This document shows, in pieces, positions 1 through 7,754 of a stretch of 64,000 nt of DNA. The notes under the pieces are model-generated. The model saw nothing but the letters and a program-made list of their open reading frames with translations, was not told the DNA's origin and did not search any database. Numbering within the stretch: position 1 is the first letter of the stretch; every line of letters starts with the position of its first letter. This DNA comes from Salinibaculum sp. SYNS191 (GTDB lineage Archaea > Halobacteriota > Halobacteria > Halobacteriales > Haloarculaceae), in assembly GCF_037338445.1 (NCBI RefSeq), contig NZ_CP147838.1:2418001-2482000 (forward strand), given 5' to 3'. Both the position numbers and the translations under genes were made by a program.

Positions 1-676
1 TCGTCCCCTCCGGTTCGCCGCCGGAGATGAGCGTCTTCGCCGGCGGGACCAGGTCGGCGTACAGCTCGGTGTTCTCCTCCGTTCCGACGTCGTAGCCGTT
101 GGCGTACAGGGTCTTGGACTCGTTTACTTCCGTGGGCAACTCCACGGTGTCGACCCCGACGATGCCGTCGTTCGTGGCGATGAGCATGCTGACGACGGTC
201 AGGTGCGTCGCGCTGGCGTCGGCCGACAGCTCTACGGTGGTGTAGTAGGGGTTGCCGGTGTCGCCGGGGTCGTCTTTCGGAACCAGCGGCCCCTCGCCCA
301 CGGCCGCCGCGCGAATCGCGTCGGTCTGTTCGATGAGGCCGAGCAGCGGGTCGAGGTTCCCGTTCTCGGCCAGTTCTTGCGTCGGCTCGTTGGCCGGTTC
401 GCCGACGGAGAACACCTCTACCGAGGGCTGGTGGAGGGCGACGGCCGGCGGCGTGAACGGCTGTCCCGGCGTGAGGTTGGCCACAGTCACGCGGTAGGCC
501 CGTGCCTCGCCGTCCTCGCCCTCGTCCACCCCGTCGTCTGTCTCGTCGTCCGTCTCGTCCCCGTCGTCGGTCTGTGCCAGCACCGCGTCGCCGAGCGCCA
601 GCCCGCCGACGGTGGCGCCGCCGAGTGCCAGTGCGCGCCGTCGGGTCAGGCTGGGTCCCGTCCCGTCGTCGGTCAT
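1..676 (-). CDS. Tat-exported spondin-domain protein (partial, 3' end outside window)
   Basis: The first 225 codons are present and the gene runs off the left edge. The N-terminus has a twin-arginine signal (LTRRRALALGGATVGG), then an acidic Asp/Glu/Thr linker typical of exported halophilic proteins. The mature part reads YRVTVANLTPGQPFTPP, then VALHQP, TTVELSADA and a VSMLIATNDGIVGVD stretch, the pattern of the spondin N-terminal domain seen in secreted haloarchaeal proteins. It is probably cell-surface or secreted; its ligand is unknown. It is transcribed divergently from the iron-related pair at 962-3422 and could share control with it. ATG at 676 places the Arg-Arg motif near the N-terminus. 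Confidence 0.8.
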   Translation of the reverse strand, partial: MTDDGTGPSLTRRRALALGGATVGGLALGDAVLAQTDDGDETDDETDDGVDEGEDGEARAYRVTVANLTPGQPFTPPAVALHQPSVEVFSVGEPANEPTQELAENGNLDPLLGLIEQTDAIRAAAVGEGPLVPKDDPGDTGNPYYTTVELSADASATHLTVVSMLIATNDGIVGVDTVELPTEVNESKTLYANGYDVGTEENTELYADLVPPAKTLISGGEPEGT

Positions 677-961
677 GCGTGCACCTCGTCTGTCCGCCGC
701 TGTGATGTCTGTCGTGTCATCTGTGTATGGCCCTCGCTGTCGAGGGTGTGGGTTGTTGCCCTGCTCGGAGATTTGTTATGTGTGACATATTCGAGAGTAA
801 GCCCGGCCCCGTCGCCGGGGGTGGTTTCGGTAAGCTTGCGTGTAGTACGGTCGGCGCACGACCGCAGACGGCCCGACAGCGTGCGGTAATCCCGGATTGT
901 CCGGCGGGGTTCGAGGGCCGTACCAAAACCGTCTAACGGCCGTGTTCCCTAGACGTGTCCG
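677..961. promoter_or_regulatory. Divergent intergenic region between spondin gene and DyP-like gene
   Basis: No convincing gene lies in these 285 bases. ORFs crossing the region on both strands are basic and arginine-rich, unlike the acidic proteins around them. It must hold two divergent promoters. The right end carries a 30-bp element (901-930) repeated upstream of the next gene at the same distance from its start codon. A weak TATA-like TCTAAC follows near 932-937, about 27 nt before the ATG at 962. Confidence 0.6.
901..930 (+). promoter_or_regulatory. Shared upstream element, copy 1 (iron-related pair)
   Basis: The core TTCGAGGGCCGTACCAAAAC (910-929) lies 33-52 nt before the ATG at 962. 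A closely matching core, TTCGAGGCGCGTACCAGAAC, lies 33-52 nt before the ATG at 2349. The flanking CCGGCGG is shared too. Same sequence at the same distance from two start codons suggests a regulator-binding site or BRE/TATA-adjacent operator. The regulator is unknown; an iron-responsive repressor is an inference from the neighbouring genes. Confidence 0.5.
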
Positions 962-2236
962 ATGAATCCGAGTCGCAACGGTGGGGTCTCCCGGCGGGCG
1001 TTCGTCAAGGCAGCGGTCGCCATCGGGGGCACGGCCGCGCTGTCGGCTTGCCTGGGTCGCGAAGAACCCGACCTGTCGACCGGACCCGACGACCCCGCGA
1101 GCCTCCCCGACCGCCAGCACGCCTGGAACGCGGCCCTCCCGACGGACGACCACGGCAACGACGTCCCCCCGCGCCACCACGCGCTCGTCCAGTTCGACTA
1201 CGACGACGACACGCCCACGGCCGCCGACCGCGAGGCCGTCGAGGCCGCGCTTCGCTCCGTCGAGCGCGCCTATCCCCACAGCAACGAGGGCCTGCTGCTG
1301 ACCGTCGGCTACTCGCCGGCGTACTTCGACCGGTTCGACGACGCCCTGCCCGACAGCGTCGACCTGCTGGAACCGCAGGCGCTGGCCCCCTTCGAGGACC
1401 CCGACCTCGACACCGCCGACGTGGCCGTCCACCTCGCCAGCGACTACGGGTCGGTCGTCCTCGGCGTCGAGGAGGCGCTGCGGGGCGAGCGCGAGAAAGT
1501 CAACGGCGTCGCAGTCTCCGGGTTCCCCGACGCGCTCTCGCGTGTCGACCGCCGGACGGGCTTCATCGGCGACGGCCTGCCCGCGGAGAACCAGGACGTG
1601 GCGGGTATCCCGGATTCGGAGCCAGTCCCGGAGGACGCGCCGATGTACATGGGCTTCAAGTCCGGCTTCGAGAAGAGCCAGGCCAGCGAGGACAGCGTCA
1701 CCATCACGGAAGGTCCCTTCGCCGGCGGAACCACCCAGCAGGTCTCGAAGATTCGCCTGAACCTCCAGCAGTGGTACGAGCAGGACGACCGCTTCCACCG
1801 CGTGGCGACGATGTTCTGCCCGGCCCACGCCGAGGAGGGGGCCGTCGAGGGCACCGGCGAGAACCTCGGTAACTCGAACGGGATGGAGGCACACGGCTGT
1901 CCCGCCCACGCCAGCGAGGACGCCGAATCCGGCGTGGTCGGCCACGCCCAGAAGAACGCCCGCGCCAGGCGGGACGGCGAACCGCTCCTCCTCCGGCGCG
2001 ATTTCGACTCGACCGACGACGACCAGGCCACGGTCCACTTCCTCTCGCTGCAGGCGGGTATCACCGACTTCGTGACCACGCGGTCGATGATGAACGGGAC
2101 CGACCTCGCCGCGGATGGCGCGGTCGGCCAGCGCACCAACAACGGCATCCTCCAGTACATGACCGTCGAACGCCGCGGGAACTACCTGATTCCGCCGCGC
2201 GCCCACCGCGCGCTGCCGACGCCGCGGCCGGCGTAG
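962..2236 (+). CDS. Tat-exported DyP-type peroxidase-like protein (DUF7405-like)
   Basis: A 424-residue protein with a Tat-lipoprotein-like leader (SRRAFVKAAVAIGG then LSAC). The rest follows the DyP/EfeB order: ALVQFDYDDD strand, VGYSPAYFDRF, a TGFIGDG segment in place of the usual GXXDG motif, then GHAQKNAR and LLLRRDF, matching the region of the proximal haem histidine and RRG of DyP peroxidases, and VHFLSLQ with FVTTRSMMNG near the C-terminus. Two CPAHA motifs flank an insert near residues 285-320. In other organisms EfeB-type proteins work in iron or haem uptake, and a Tp34-like iron-binding lipoprotein follows here. The degenerate GXXDG leaves peroxidase activity uncertain. Confidence 0.65.
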   Translation: MNPSRNGGVSRRAFVKAAVAIGGTAALSACLGREEPDLSTGPDDPASLPDRQHAWNAALPTDDHGNDVPPRHHALVQFDYDDDTPTAADREAVEAALRSVERAYPHSNEGLLLTVGYSPAYFDRFDDALPDSVDLLEPQALAPFEDPDLDTADVAVHLASDYGSVVLGVEEALRGEREKVNGVAVSGFPDALSRVDRRTGFIGDGLPAENQDVAGIPDSEPVPEDAPMYMGFKSGFEKSQASEDSVTITEGPFAGGTTQQVSKIRLNLQQWYEQDDRFHRVATMFCPAHAEEGAVEGTGENLGNSNGMEAHGCPAHASEDAESGVVGHAQKNARARRDGEPLLLRRDFDSTDDDQATVHFLSLQAGITDFVTTRSMMNGTDLAADGAVGQRTNNGILQYMTVERRGNYLIPPRAHRALPTPRPA

Positions 2237-2282
2237 CGCACCCGTCGACGATGCAGGTCGCGGCCGACGTAGCGCACCCGTC
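2224..2282 (+). repeat. 23-bp direct repeat spanning a gene 3' end (period 36)
   Basis: The sequence around the stop codon of the DyP-like gene (2224-2246, GCGGCCGGCGTAGCGCACCC then GTC) recurs at 2260-2282 with one mismatch. The second copy repeats the last sense codons and the TAG but lies outside any gene, so it looks like a duplicated gene tail. Confidence 0.8.
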
Positions 2283-2286
2283 CGTT

Positions 2287-2316
2287 CCGGCGGCGTTTCG
2301 AGGCGCGTACCAGAAC
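2287..2316 (+). promoter_or_regulatory. Shared upstream element, copy 2 (iron-related pair)
   Basis: The core TTCGAGGCGCGTACCAGAAC (2297-2316) matches the element before the DyP-like gene at 17 of 20 positions, at the same distance from its start codon (2349). This suggests the two genes are separately promoted but co-regulated, although they lie in tandem. Confidence 0.5.
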
Positions 2317-2348
2317 GGGCTTGGTCGTCGCTCCGCTAGAACGGTTCG

Positions 2349-3422
2349 ATGAGACGACGGCAGTTCCTCGCGGCCGGCGTCGCCGGGTTGTCCGCGGCGA
2401 CGGCAGGCTGTAGCGGCTTCTTCGAGACGGCGACGACGCGGACCCCGCCGCTGGTAGAGAACAGGCCCGAAGCGGTGTACGTCCCGACCCACGTCGAGGG
2501 GATGGAGATGGCGGGGATGGCCTCCAGCGGCCGCTACCGGTTCGCGCTCACCTACAGCTTCCCGCATCGCTTCTGGCTGGTCACCGGTGACCGGGTCCGG
2601 CAGGTCGCCATCGAGGACGAGCAGACGGTCCACCTGATGCTCACCGCCTGGGACAGCGAGACGGGGACGGTCATCCCCAGTTCCAGCGCCAGCGTCACCG
2701 CGACGAAAGAGGGCGAGACGGTGGTCTCGAACAAGCAACTCTGGCCGATGCTCTCCCAGAACATGGGCGTCCACTTCGGCGACAACGTCGCGCTGGACGG
2801 CGACGGCACCTACGAGGTCCAGGTCACCTTCGGCCCCGTCGAGACCCGGCGCGCCGGTGCGCTGGCCGGCGCGCTCGCCGACCGCGCGGAGCCGACGTTC
2901 ACGCTGGAGTTCAGCCAGTCGGAACTCGACGAGGTGTCCTACGAACGCCTCCCCGACCGGCAGGGCGAGCGCGCTGCCGTGGACCCGATGCCGATGGAGA
3001 TGGTCCCCTCCGGCCAGCTTCCGGCCGCCGAGGCCCTGCCGGGCACCCTGCTGGCGACGGGTCGGGGCGTGGGGGAAACCGGCGACGGCATGTTCGCCAT
3101 CACGACGCTGGACTCCCCCCCGGAGGGCGTCGACGGCGAGGGGACCTACCTCGCCGTCTCCGCGCGGACGCCGTACAACCGCTACCCGCTCCCCTTTATG
3201 TCCCTCGCTGCTACGCTCTCGAAAGACGGCGAGACGGTCTCCGACGGCGACCTCACCGAGACGCTGCACCCCGACCTGGGCTATCACTACGGGGCTGTCG
3301 TCGACAGCGTCCCCTCGCAGACCACGGCAGACATCGCCGTCGACGCGCCGCCCCAGATCGCCCGTCACGAGGGCTACGAGACGGCGTTCGTCGACATGGA
3401 CGGCATCTCGCTGACGGTCTGA
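2349..3422 (+). CDS. Tat-lipoprotein of the Tp34/P19 iron-binding type
   Basis: A 357-residue protein beginning RRRQFLAAGVAG, with a lipobox (TAGC) after the twin arginines, so it is likely a membrane-anchored lipoprotein. The first half resembles the Tp34/P19 fold used for periplasmic ferrous iron or copper binding: EGMEMAGM, YRFALTYSFPHRFW, and LWPMLSQNMGVHFGDNVAL with GTYEVQVTFGP, comparable to the HYGAN-type segment of that family. Candidate metal ligands are Met/His in EMAGM, GVHFGDN and GYHYGA. The second half (from about residue 220) looks like a further beta domain. Its position behind the DyP-like gene and the shared promoter element support an iron-acquisition role, which is inference. 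Confidence 0.65.
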   Translation: MRRRQFLAAGVAGLSAATAGCSGFFETATTRTPPLVENRPEAVYVPTHVEGMEMAGMASSGRYRFALTYSFPHRFWLVTGDRVRQVAIEDEQTVHLMLTAWDSETGTVIPSSSASVTATKEGETVVSNKQLWPMLSQNMGVHFGDNVALDGDGTYEVQVTFGPVETRRAGALAGALADRAEPTFTLEFSQSELDEVSYERLPDRQGERAAVDPMPMEMVPSGQLPAAEALPGTLLATGRGVGETGDGMFAITTLDSPPEGVDGEGTYLAVSARTPYNRYPLPFMSLAATLSKDGETVSDGDLTETLHPDLGYHYGAVVDSVPSQTTADIAVDAPPQIARHEGYETAFVDMDGISLTV

Positions 3423-3453
3423 CGCCCTCACGACGACGCGGGACTCCCGCCGC

Positions 3454-3660
3454 TCAGCGCTTCTCCCAGGAACTCGGTGCGACGCCCAGCCGCCGCACGA
3501 CCGGGGCGTAGAGGGATGCGACGACGATTACGACGACCAGTTCGACCCAGAACCCGAGGTTGCCGACGAAGCCCCGGAGCACGATGAGGACGAGAAATAT
3601 CACGGCCAGCATCGCGAGGTAGTGGGGAATGCTTTCGAGGAGACTGGCTCGGTCGACCAT
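3454..3660 (-). CDS. Small two-helix membrane protein
   Basis: A 68-residue protein with two predicted transmembrane helices (about residues 12-30 and 34-54; LAMLAVIFLVLIVLRGF and FWVELVVVIVVASLYAPVV) and a basic C-terminal tail ending WEKR. It lies 21 nt downstream of the nicotinate phosphoribosyltransferase gene on the same strand and is probably co-transcribed. No function can be read from the sequence. Confidence 0.7.
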   Translation of the reverse strand: MVDRASLLESIPHYLAMLAVIFLVLIVLRGFVGNLGFWVELVVVIVVASLYAPVVRRLGVAPSSWEKR

Positions 3661-3681
3661 ACTCTCACTTCGACCCGCTGT

Positions 3682-4842
3682 TCAATAATCCCGTGGGTCC
3701 TCCCCGAAGCGGACGTTCTCGGCGTCGATAGCGGCCCGTTCGGCCGCGGCGTCGACGTCGAACTCGCGGACGACGTCGCCGTCGCGGACCAGCGGCCGCA
3801 GGAGGGCGTCGCCGTCTGCCGGACCGTCGCGGTCCGCGAGGCCGACGTGGTGTGCGCCGTCGGGGGTCCGGTAGACCTCCTTCTTGCCGTCGAGTTTCCC
3901 CCGCTTGGCGGCGGGTTCGCCGTCGACCTCGACGATGTCGAGCGCGAAGTCGACGGGGTCGGCGTTGCTGACGTAGCTGCCGACGCCGAAGCCCTCGGCC
4001 ACGTCCCGGAGGTCACGGATGCTCTCGGGGTCGATGCCGCCGCTGGCGAAGATGCCGACGTCCTCGTGGCCGCGCGCGTCGAGCTTCCAGCGGAGTTCCC
4101 GGAGGATGTGCCGGAAGTCGCCACGGCGGGACCCCGTCGTGTCGATGCGCACGCTGTCGAGGTCCTCGACGGCCTCGACGGCCCGCAGGGTCTCCTCCAC
4201 CTCGTCGTCGTAGGTGTCACACAGCGCGACGCGGGGCACGTCCTCGGCGACGGCCTCGTCGAAGGCCCGCCAGGCCTGCTCCTGGTTGCCCCGGCCGAAA
4301 CAGATGACCAGCGCGTGGGGCATCGTCCCGCCGGCCTCGCGGCCGATGACCTCGCCCGCGGCGACGTTCGAGATGCCGTCCAGCCCGCCGACAAGCGCCG
4401 CCCGCTCGACCATCGCGGCGATGGATGGGTGGACGTGGCGGGTGCCGAAACTGAGGACGAGCGACTCCGGCGCGGCCCGGCGCGTCTCCAGTGCGTTCGT
4501 CGCAACGCCGGTCGGGTGCGAGAGGAAGCCGAGCAGCGCGGTCTCAAGCCGACAGAACTCCAGGTACGGCCCCTCGATGCGCATGACCGGGCCGCCGTCG
4601 AACAGGCGGCCCTCCGCCAGCGCGTCGACGTCGACGGCGTGACCCGCCAGCAGGGACGCGGCGTCCCGGACACCGGCGAAGACGTTCCACTCGCCGGTGG
4701 GGAACTGGTCCATCGTCACCTCGGCGACGACGTGGGGGTTCTTGCCCGCGTGTTCCAGGGCCTCCACGGTCCGGTCGAAGTACGCATCAGTCGCCCGACC
4801 CTCGGCGATTGCCGACTCGGGGACGATGTCGAACGCAGCCAT
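3682..4842 (-). CDS. pncB: Nicotinate phosphoribosyltransferase
   Basis: A 386-residue cytosolic enzyme that joins nicotinate to PRPP to give nicotinate mononucleotide in NAD salvage. Recognised from MTMDQFPTGEWNVFAG-type N-terminal sequence, GGPVMRIEGPYLEF, SFGTRHVHPSIA, GTMPHALVICFG, RIDTTGSRRGDF and IFASGGIDPESIRDL, an archaeal-type NAPRTase arrangement with the phosphoribosyl site in the C-terminal barrel. A nicotinamidase-like gene at 7755 could feed it nicotinate. The gene starts 73 nt downstream of the Hvo_1808-type pair on the same strand. The ATG at 4842 is the first with a full N-terminal domain. Confidence 0.93.
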   Translation of the reverse strand: MAAFDIVPESAIAEGRATDAYFDRTVEALEHAGKNPHVVAEVTMDQFPTGEWNVFAGVRDAASLLAGHAVDVDALAEGRLFDGGPVMRIEGPYLEFCRLETALLGFLSHPTGVATNALETRRAAPESLVLSFGTRHVHPSIAAMVERAALVGGLDGISNVAAGEVIGREAGGTMPHALVICFGRGNQEQAWRAFDEAVAEDVPRVALCDTYDDEVEETLRAVEAVEDLDSVRIDTTGSRRGDFRHILRELRWKLDARGHEDVGIFASGGIDPESIRDLRDVAEGFGVGSYVSNADPVDFALDIVEVDGEPAAKRGKLDGKKEVYRTPDGAHHVGLADRDGPADGDALLRPLVRDGDVVREFDVDAAAERAAIDAENVRFGEDPRDY

Positions 4843-4915
4843 GTCCGTGTTCTCGGCCCGTCGGCTGAAAGCAGTTTCTCTTCAGACGGCGGTGATGCAG
4901 ACGAAACGTCTCCAG

Positions 4916-6205
4916 TCACCCGTCGATGGCGGAGAGTGCGTCGACAGTCGGCGCGTTGACGATGCGGACCCGCGTGCCGTCGCGGGTCACCCGGAAGGCG
5001 TCGCCGAACGTGCTGGAGTCGGGAACCGTGTAGACGTCCCCGTCGCGGGTCGCGTCGAACCGGCCCAGCAACTCGCGGTAGGCCTCGCCGAACTCGCGGG
5101 CGTCCTCGGGAGTGTCCCAGGCGAGTTCCCAGACGTAGCCGTACTGGTCGCCGTTCCTGTAGGGTACCAGCGCGTCCCCGGCCCAGCCGTCGGTCGCCGG
5201 GTGCTGGTAGCGCCCGCTCCCGCTCGCGATGACGCCGTTGTCGGCGAACATGACGTACAGCGAGGCCTGGCCGACGGTGTCCGCGACGGGGTCGTGGTCG
5301 AACCGGTCCCACTCCGGGTTCGAGCGGTCGGCAACGCTGACGTTCACCGGCTTCTCGCCGGGGAACAGCGACGGCCGGGTGACCTGCTCGGTGCTCGCGG
5401 GGTAGTCCTCGTGGAGCGAGTCGATGGCCTCCCAGCCGCTGTCGTTCTGGACGGTCTCGACGAAGGTCGGGCCGACGACGTAGGGGTACAGCACGACGTC
5501 GAGCAGGCCGCGGTCGACGCCGCCACCAGCGACGCTGGTCGGGACCGACTCGATGCAGTCCCAGGACTCGCCGCAGTTCGCGCGGTAGCGGTCCTCGATG
5601 ATGGAGGCTTCGCCCTCGACGACGCCGTTGCGCGCGAGCTGTCTGTCCTGCGTGTCCGGGCTCTCGTCGAGGCCGAAGCGCTGGTCCTGCAGCGCGTGGA
5701 CGAGTTCGTGGACCAGCGTGTCGCGGTCGACCGTCGGCGTCTCGCTGTCGCTGACGACGACGATGTCGCCGCTGCCGGGCTCGTAGTACCCCAGGACAGC
5801 CCCGCCGTAGGTCTCGTTGAACACGTCGCTGATGTCGCGGTCCTCGCCGACGATGAACAGGCCCTCCCAGACCTGGTTGTTCCACTGCGAGTGGGTCGCG
5901 TTGGTCCCGAAGGGCTGGTCCTCGCGGTACTCCGCCCGCGAGATGACGGTGACGTTGACCGACTCGGTGAACTCCAGCCCGCGCATGCGCTCGATGCGTG
6001 CCATCGCCCGGGCTACGACAGCGTCGCGCTCGGAGGCGTTGAGGCCATCGTCGACCGTGACCGACACCGGGTCGTCGTAGCTGTAGCCGGCCTCGACCCC
6101 GAGGTCGCCCGCCGGCGTCGCGGCGGACCCGCTGTCGCCGGTCGACCCGATGGCGGCACAGCCCGCGAGCACGACCAGCAGGGTCAGGAGTGCGACTCGC
6201 TTCAT
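4916..6205 (-). CDS. Hvo_1808-family surface lipoprotein with HExxH motif (copy 2)
   Basis: A 429-residue protein with a lipoprotein leader (LLTLLVVLAGC), so probably anchored outside the membrane. The central part contains LVHELVHALQDQRFG, an HExxH zinc-metallopeptidase-like motif, followed by DRYRANCGESWDC with two cysteines that may pair. It is about 40 percent similar by eye to the gene immediately upstream (DRCGDTWSC, LAHELVHALQDQEF). Its start overlaps that gene's stop by 4 nt (ATGA), indicating translational coupling. The family is a conserved haloarchaeal surface protein group; protease activity is unproven. Confidence 0.8.
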   Translation of the reverse strand: MKRVALLTLLVVLAGCAAIGSTGDSGSAATPAGDLGVEAGYSYDDPVSVTVDDGLNASERDAVVARAMARIERMRGLEFTESVNVTVISRAEYREDQPFGTNATHSQWNNQVWEGLFIVGEDRDISDVFNETYGGAVLGYYEPGSGDIVVVSDSETPTVDRDTLVHELVHALQDQRFGLDESPDTQDRQLARNGVVEGEASIIEDRYRANCGESWDCIESVPTSVAGGGVDRGLLDVVLYPYVVGPTFVETVQNDSGWEAIDSLHEDYPASTEQVTRPSLFPGEKPVNVSVADRSNPEWDRFDHDPVADTVGQASLYVMFADNGVIASGSGRYQHPATDGWAGDALVPYRNGDQYGYVWELAWDTPEDAREFGEAYRELLGRFDATRDGDVYTVPDSSTFGDAFRVTRDGTRVRIVNAPTVDALSAIDG

Positions 6206-7653
6206 CCCGCCCCCCGGTACACGTCGCCCAGCGCGCTCCGGCTCGGCGCGCCCACGATGGTCACCGTGTCGCCGTCGACCGTGACGTCGACTGCGCCGGC
6301 GAAGGGGCTGTCGTCGGCGACCCGCCAGACGCCGTCACCGACCGCCTCGCCACCCCAGTGGCCGACGAGGCGCCGGTAGCTCTCGGCGAACTCGCTGGCC
6401 TCCGCCGAGGACTCCCAGGTCAGCCGCCAGACGTAGGCGCGCTCGTCGCCGCGCGCGTAGGCGTGGAACCGGTCGCCGGTCCAGCCGTCCACCGCCGGCA
6501 GCGCGTAGTCGAACGGGTCCGAGCGGTCGACCGTCCCGTTCGCGTTCAGGTTCAGGAACTCCTGTGGCGCGACGACGCCCCGCGGTTCGTAGTCGTCGTA
6601 CAGCGTGTACGCGAACATGGCGGTCAGGCCCGACTGCCCGAGGACGCCGTGGTCGGGGCGGCTCTCCGGCCGGACGCGCTCCCAGCCGCCGCTGTTCCGG
6701 TCGCGCAGTTGCACGTCCCGGGGCTCGAAGGAGCCGTAGCGGTCGGGGTAGATGACCTCGACGGCGCTGCTCGGCGGGTTCTCGAAGGCGTCGTTGACCG
6801 CGGACCAGTCGTCGCCGTCGGCCAGGGCCCGGACGAATCCGGGACCGTCGCTGTACGGGAAAAATTCCAGGATGTACACGCCGAGGTTGAACGGGGCGGC
6901 GCTGGCGTTGCCGCCGGCCCCGGTGCTAGTGTTCTCCCGGGGCAGACACGACCAGGTGTCGCCACAGCGGTCGAGGTAGGCGTCCTCGACGGCGCCGGCG
7001 TCGCCCTCGACGAGGCCGTTGCGGCCGTTGTACGCGTCGCGGCTGGTCGGGCGGTCACGCGAGAGGTCGAACTCCTGGTCCTGCAGCGCGTGGACGAGTT
7101 CGTGGGCCAGCGTTCGCTCCCCGTCGAACTGCGGGCTGTCGGACTCGGAGACGATGACGATGTTCCCGCGGGCGGGGCTGTAGAACCCGCCGATGGTCCG
7201 GTTGCGCGTGTCGTCCTGCTCGGCGATGGAGTCGGTTTCCTTCCCGATGAGGTGCAGCGCCTCGAACTTCGCGTTGTCGAACCGGCGCAGTGCCTCGCCG
7301 GTCTCGCCCCCGCCACCGGCAGAACCGGCGTCGAACTCGTCGCGGCTGATGACGCTGACGTTGACCTCGCGGTCGAACTCCAGATTGCGGACCACCTCGA
7401 CGCGGGCCATCGCCCGGTTGATGACCTGGGCGCGCTCGCTTTCGTTCAGCCCGTCGGCGGGGTCGACGGCGACCGGGTCGTCGTGCCAGAGGCCGTTCTC
7501 CCAGCCCAGCCGGTCGCTGTCGGGGTCCGGTCGTTCGTCGTGCGTCACTGGCGTTGGCGTGCCGGCGGCCGTCGAGTTGTCGTCGCTGGCCGCGAAGGGC
7601 GTCGCACACCCGGCCAGGACGACGAGCGCCGCAAGCAGGAGGAGTCGCCGCAT
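6202..7653 (-). CDS. Hvo_1808-family surface lipoprotein with HExxH motif (copy 1)
   Basis: A 483-residue lipoprotein beginning MRRLLLLAALVVLAGC. It carries TLAHELVHALQDQEF (HExxH-like) and a paired-cysteine segment DRCGDTWSC. Upstream in-frame codons exist to 7725, but ATG at 7653 is preferred: it gives a clean lipobox and lies 27-28 nt after a TATA-like sequence (minus-strand GGTTTATCC, 7678-7686), the geometry of a leaderless haloarchaeal transcript. It is the first gene of a coupled pair with the paralogue at 4916-6205. Confidence 0.8.
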   Translation of the reverse strand: MRRLLLLAALVVLAGCATPFAASDDNSTAAGTPTPVTHDERPDPDSDRLGWENGLWHDDPVAVDPADGLNESERAQVINRAMARVEVVRNLEFDREVNVSVISRDEFDAGSAGGGGETGEALRRFDNAKFEALHLIGKETDSIAEQDDTRNRTIGGFYSPARGNIVIVSESDSPQFDGERTLAHELVHALQDQEFDLSRDRPTSRDAYNGRNGLVEGDAGAVEDAYLDRCGDTWSCLPRENTSTGAGGNASAAPFNLGVYILEFFPYSDGPGFVRALADGDDWSAVNDAFENPPSSAVEVIYPDRYGSFEPRDVQLRDRNSGGWERVRPESRPDHGVLGQSGLTAMFAYTLYDDYEPRGVVAPQEFLNLNANGTVDRSDPFDYALPAVDGWTGDRFHAYARGDERAYVWRLTWESSAEASEFAESYRRLVGHWGGEAVGDGVWRVADDSPFAGAVDVTVDGDTVTIVGAPSRSALGDVYRGAG

Positions 7654-7677
7654 TGCGTTCCCTTCGGGCCGAGACAC

Positions 7678-7686
7678 GGATAAACC
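7678..7686 (-). promoter_or_regulatory. TATA box for leaderless Hvo_1808-type operon
   Basis: Minus-strand GGTTTATCC is centred about 28 nt before the ATG at 7653, the usual spacing from TATA box to transcription start in haloarchaea, so transcription probably begins at or next to the start codon. Confidence 0.55.
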
Positions 7687-7754
7687 TTTAGCGCTGGCCC
7701 GCCGCTCCCGCCATTGCATCAACATCTATTGGCGCCGGTGCCCTAGCGTCGGCC

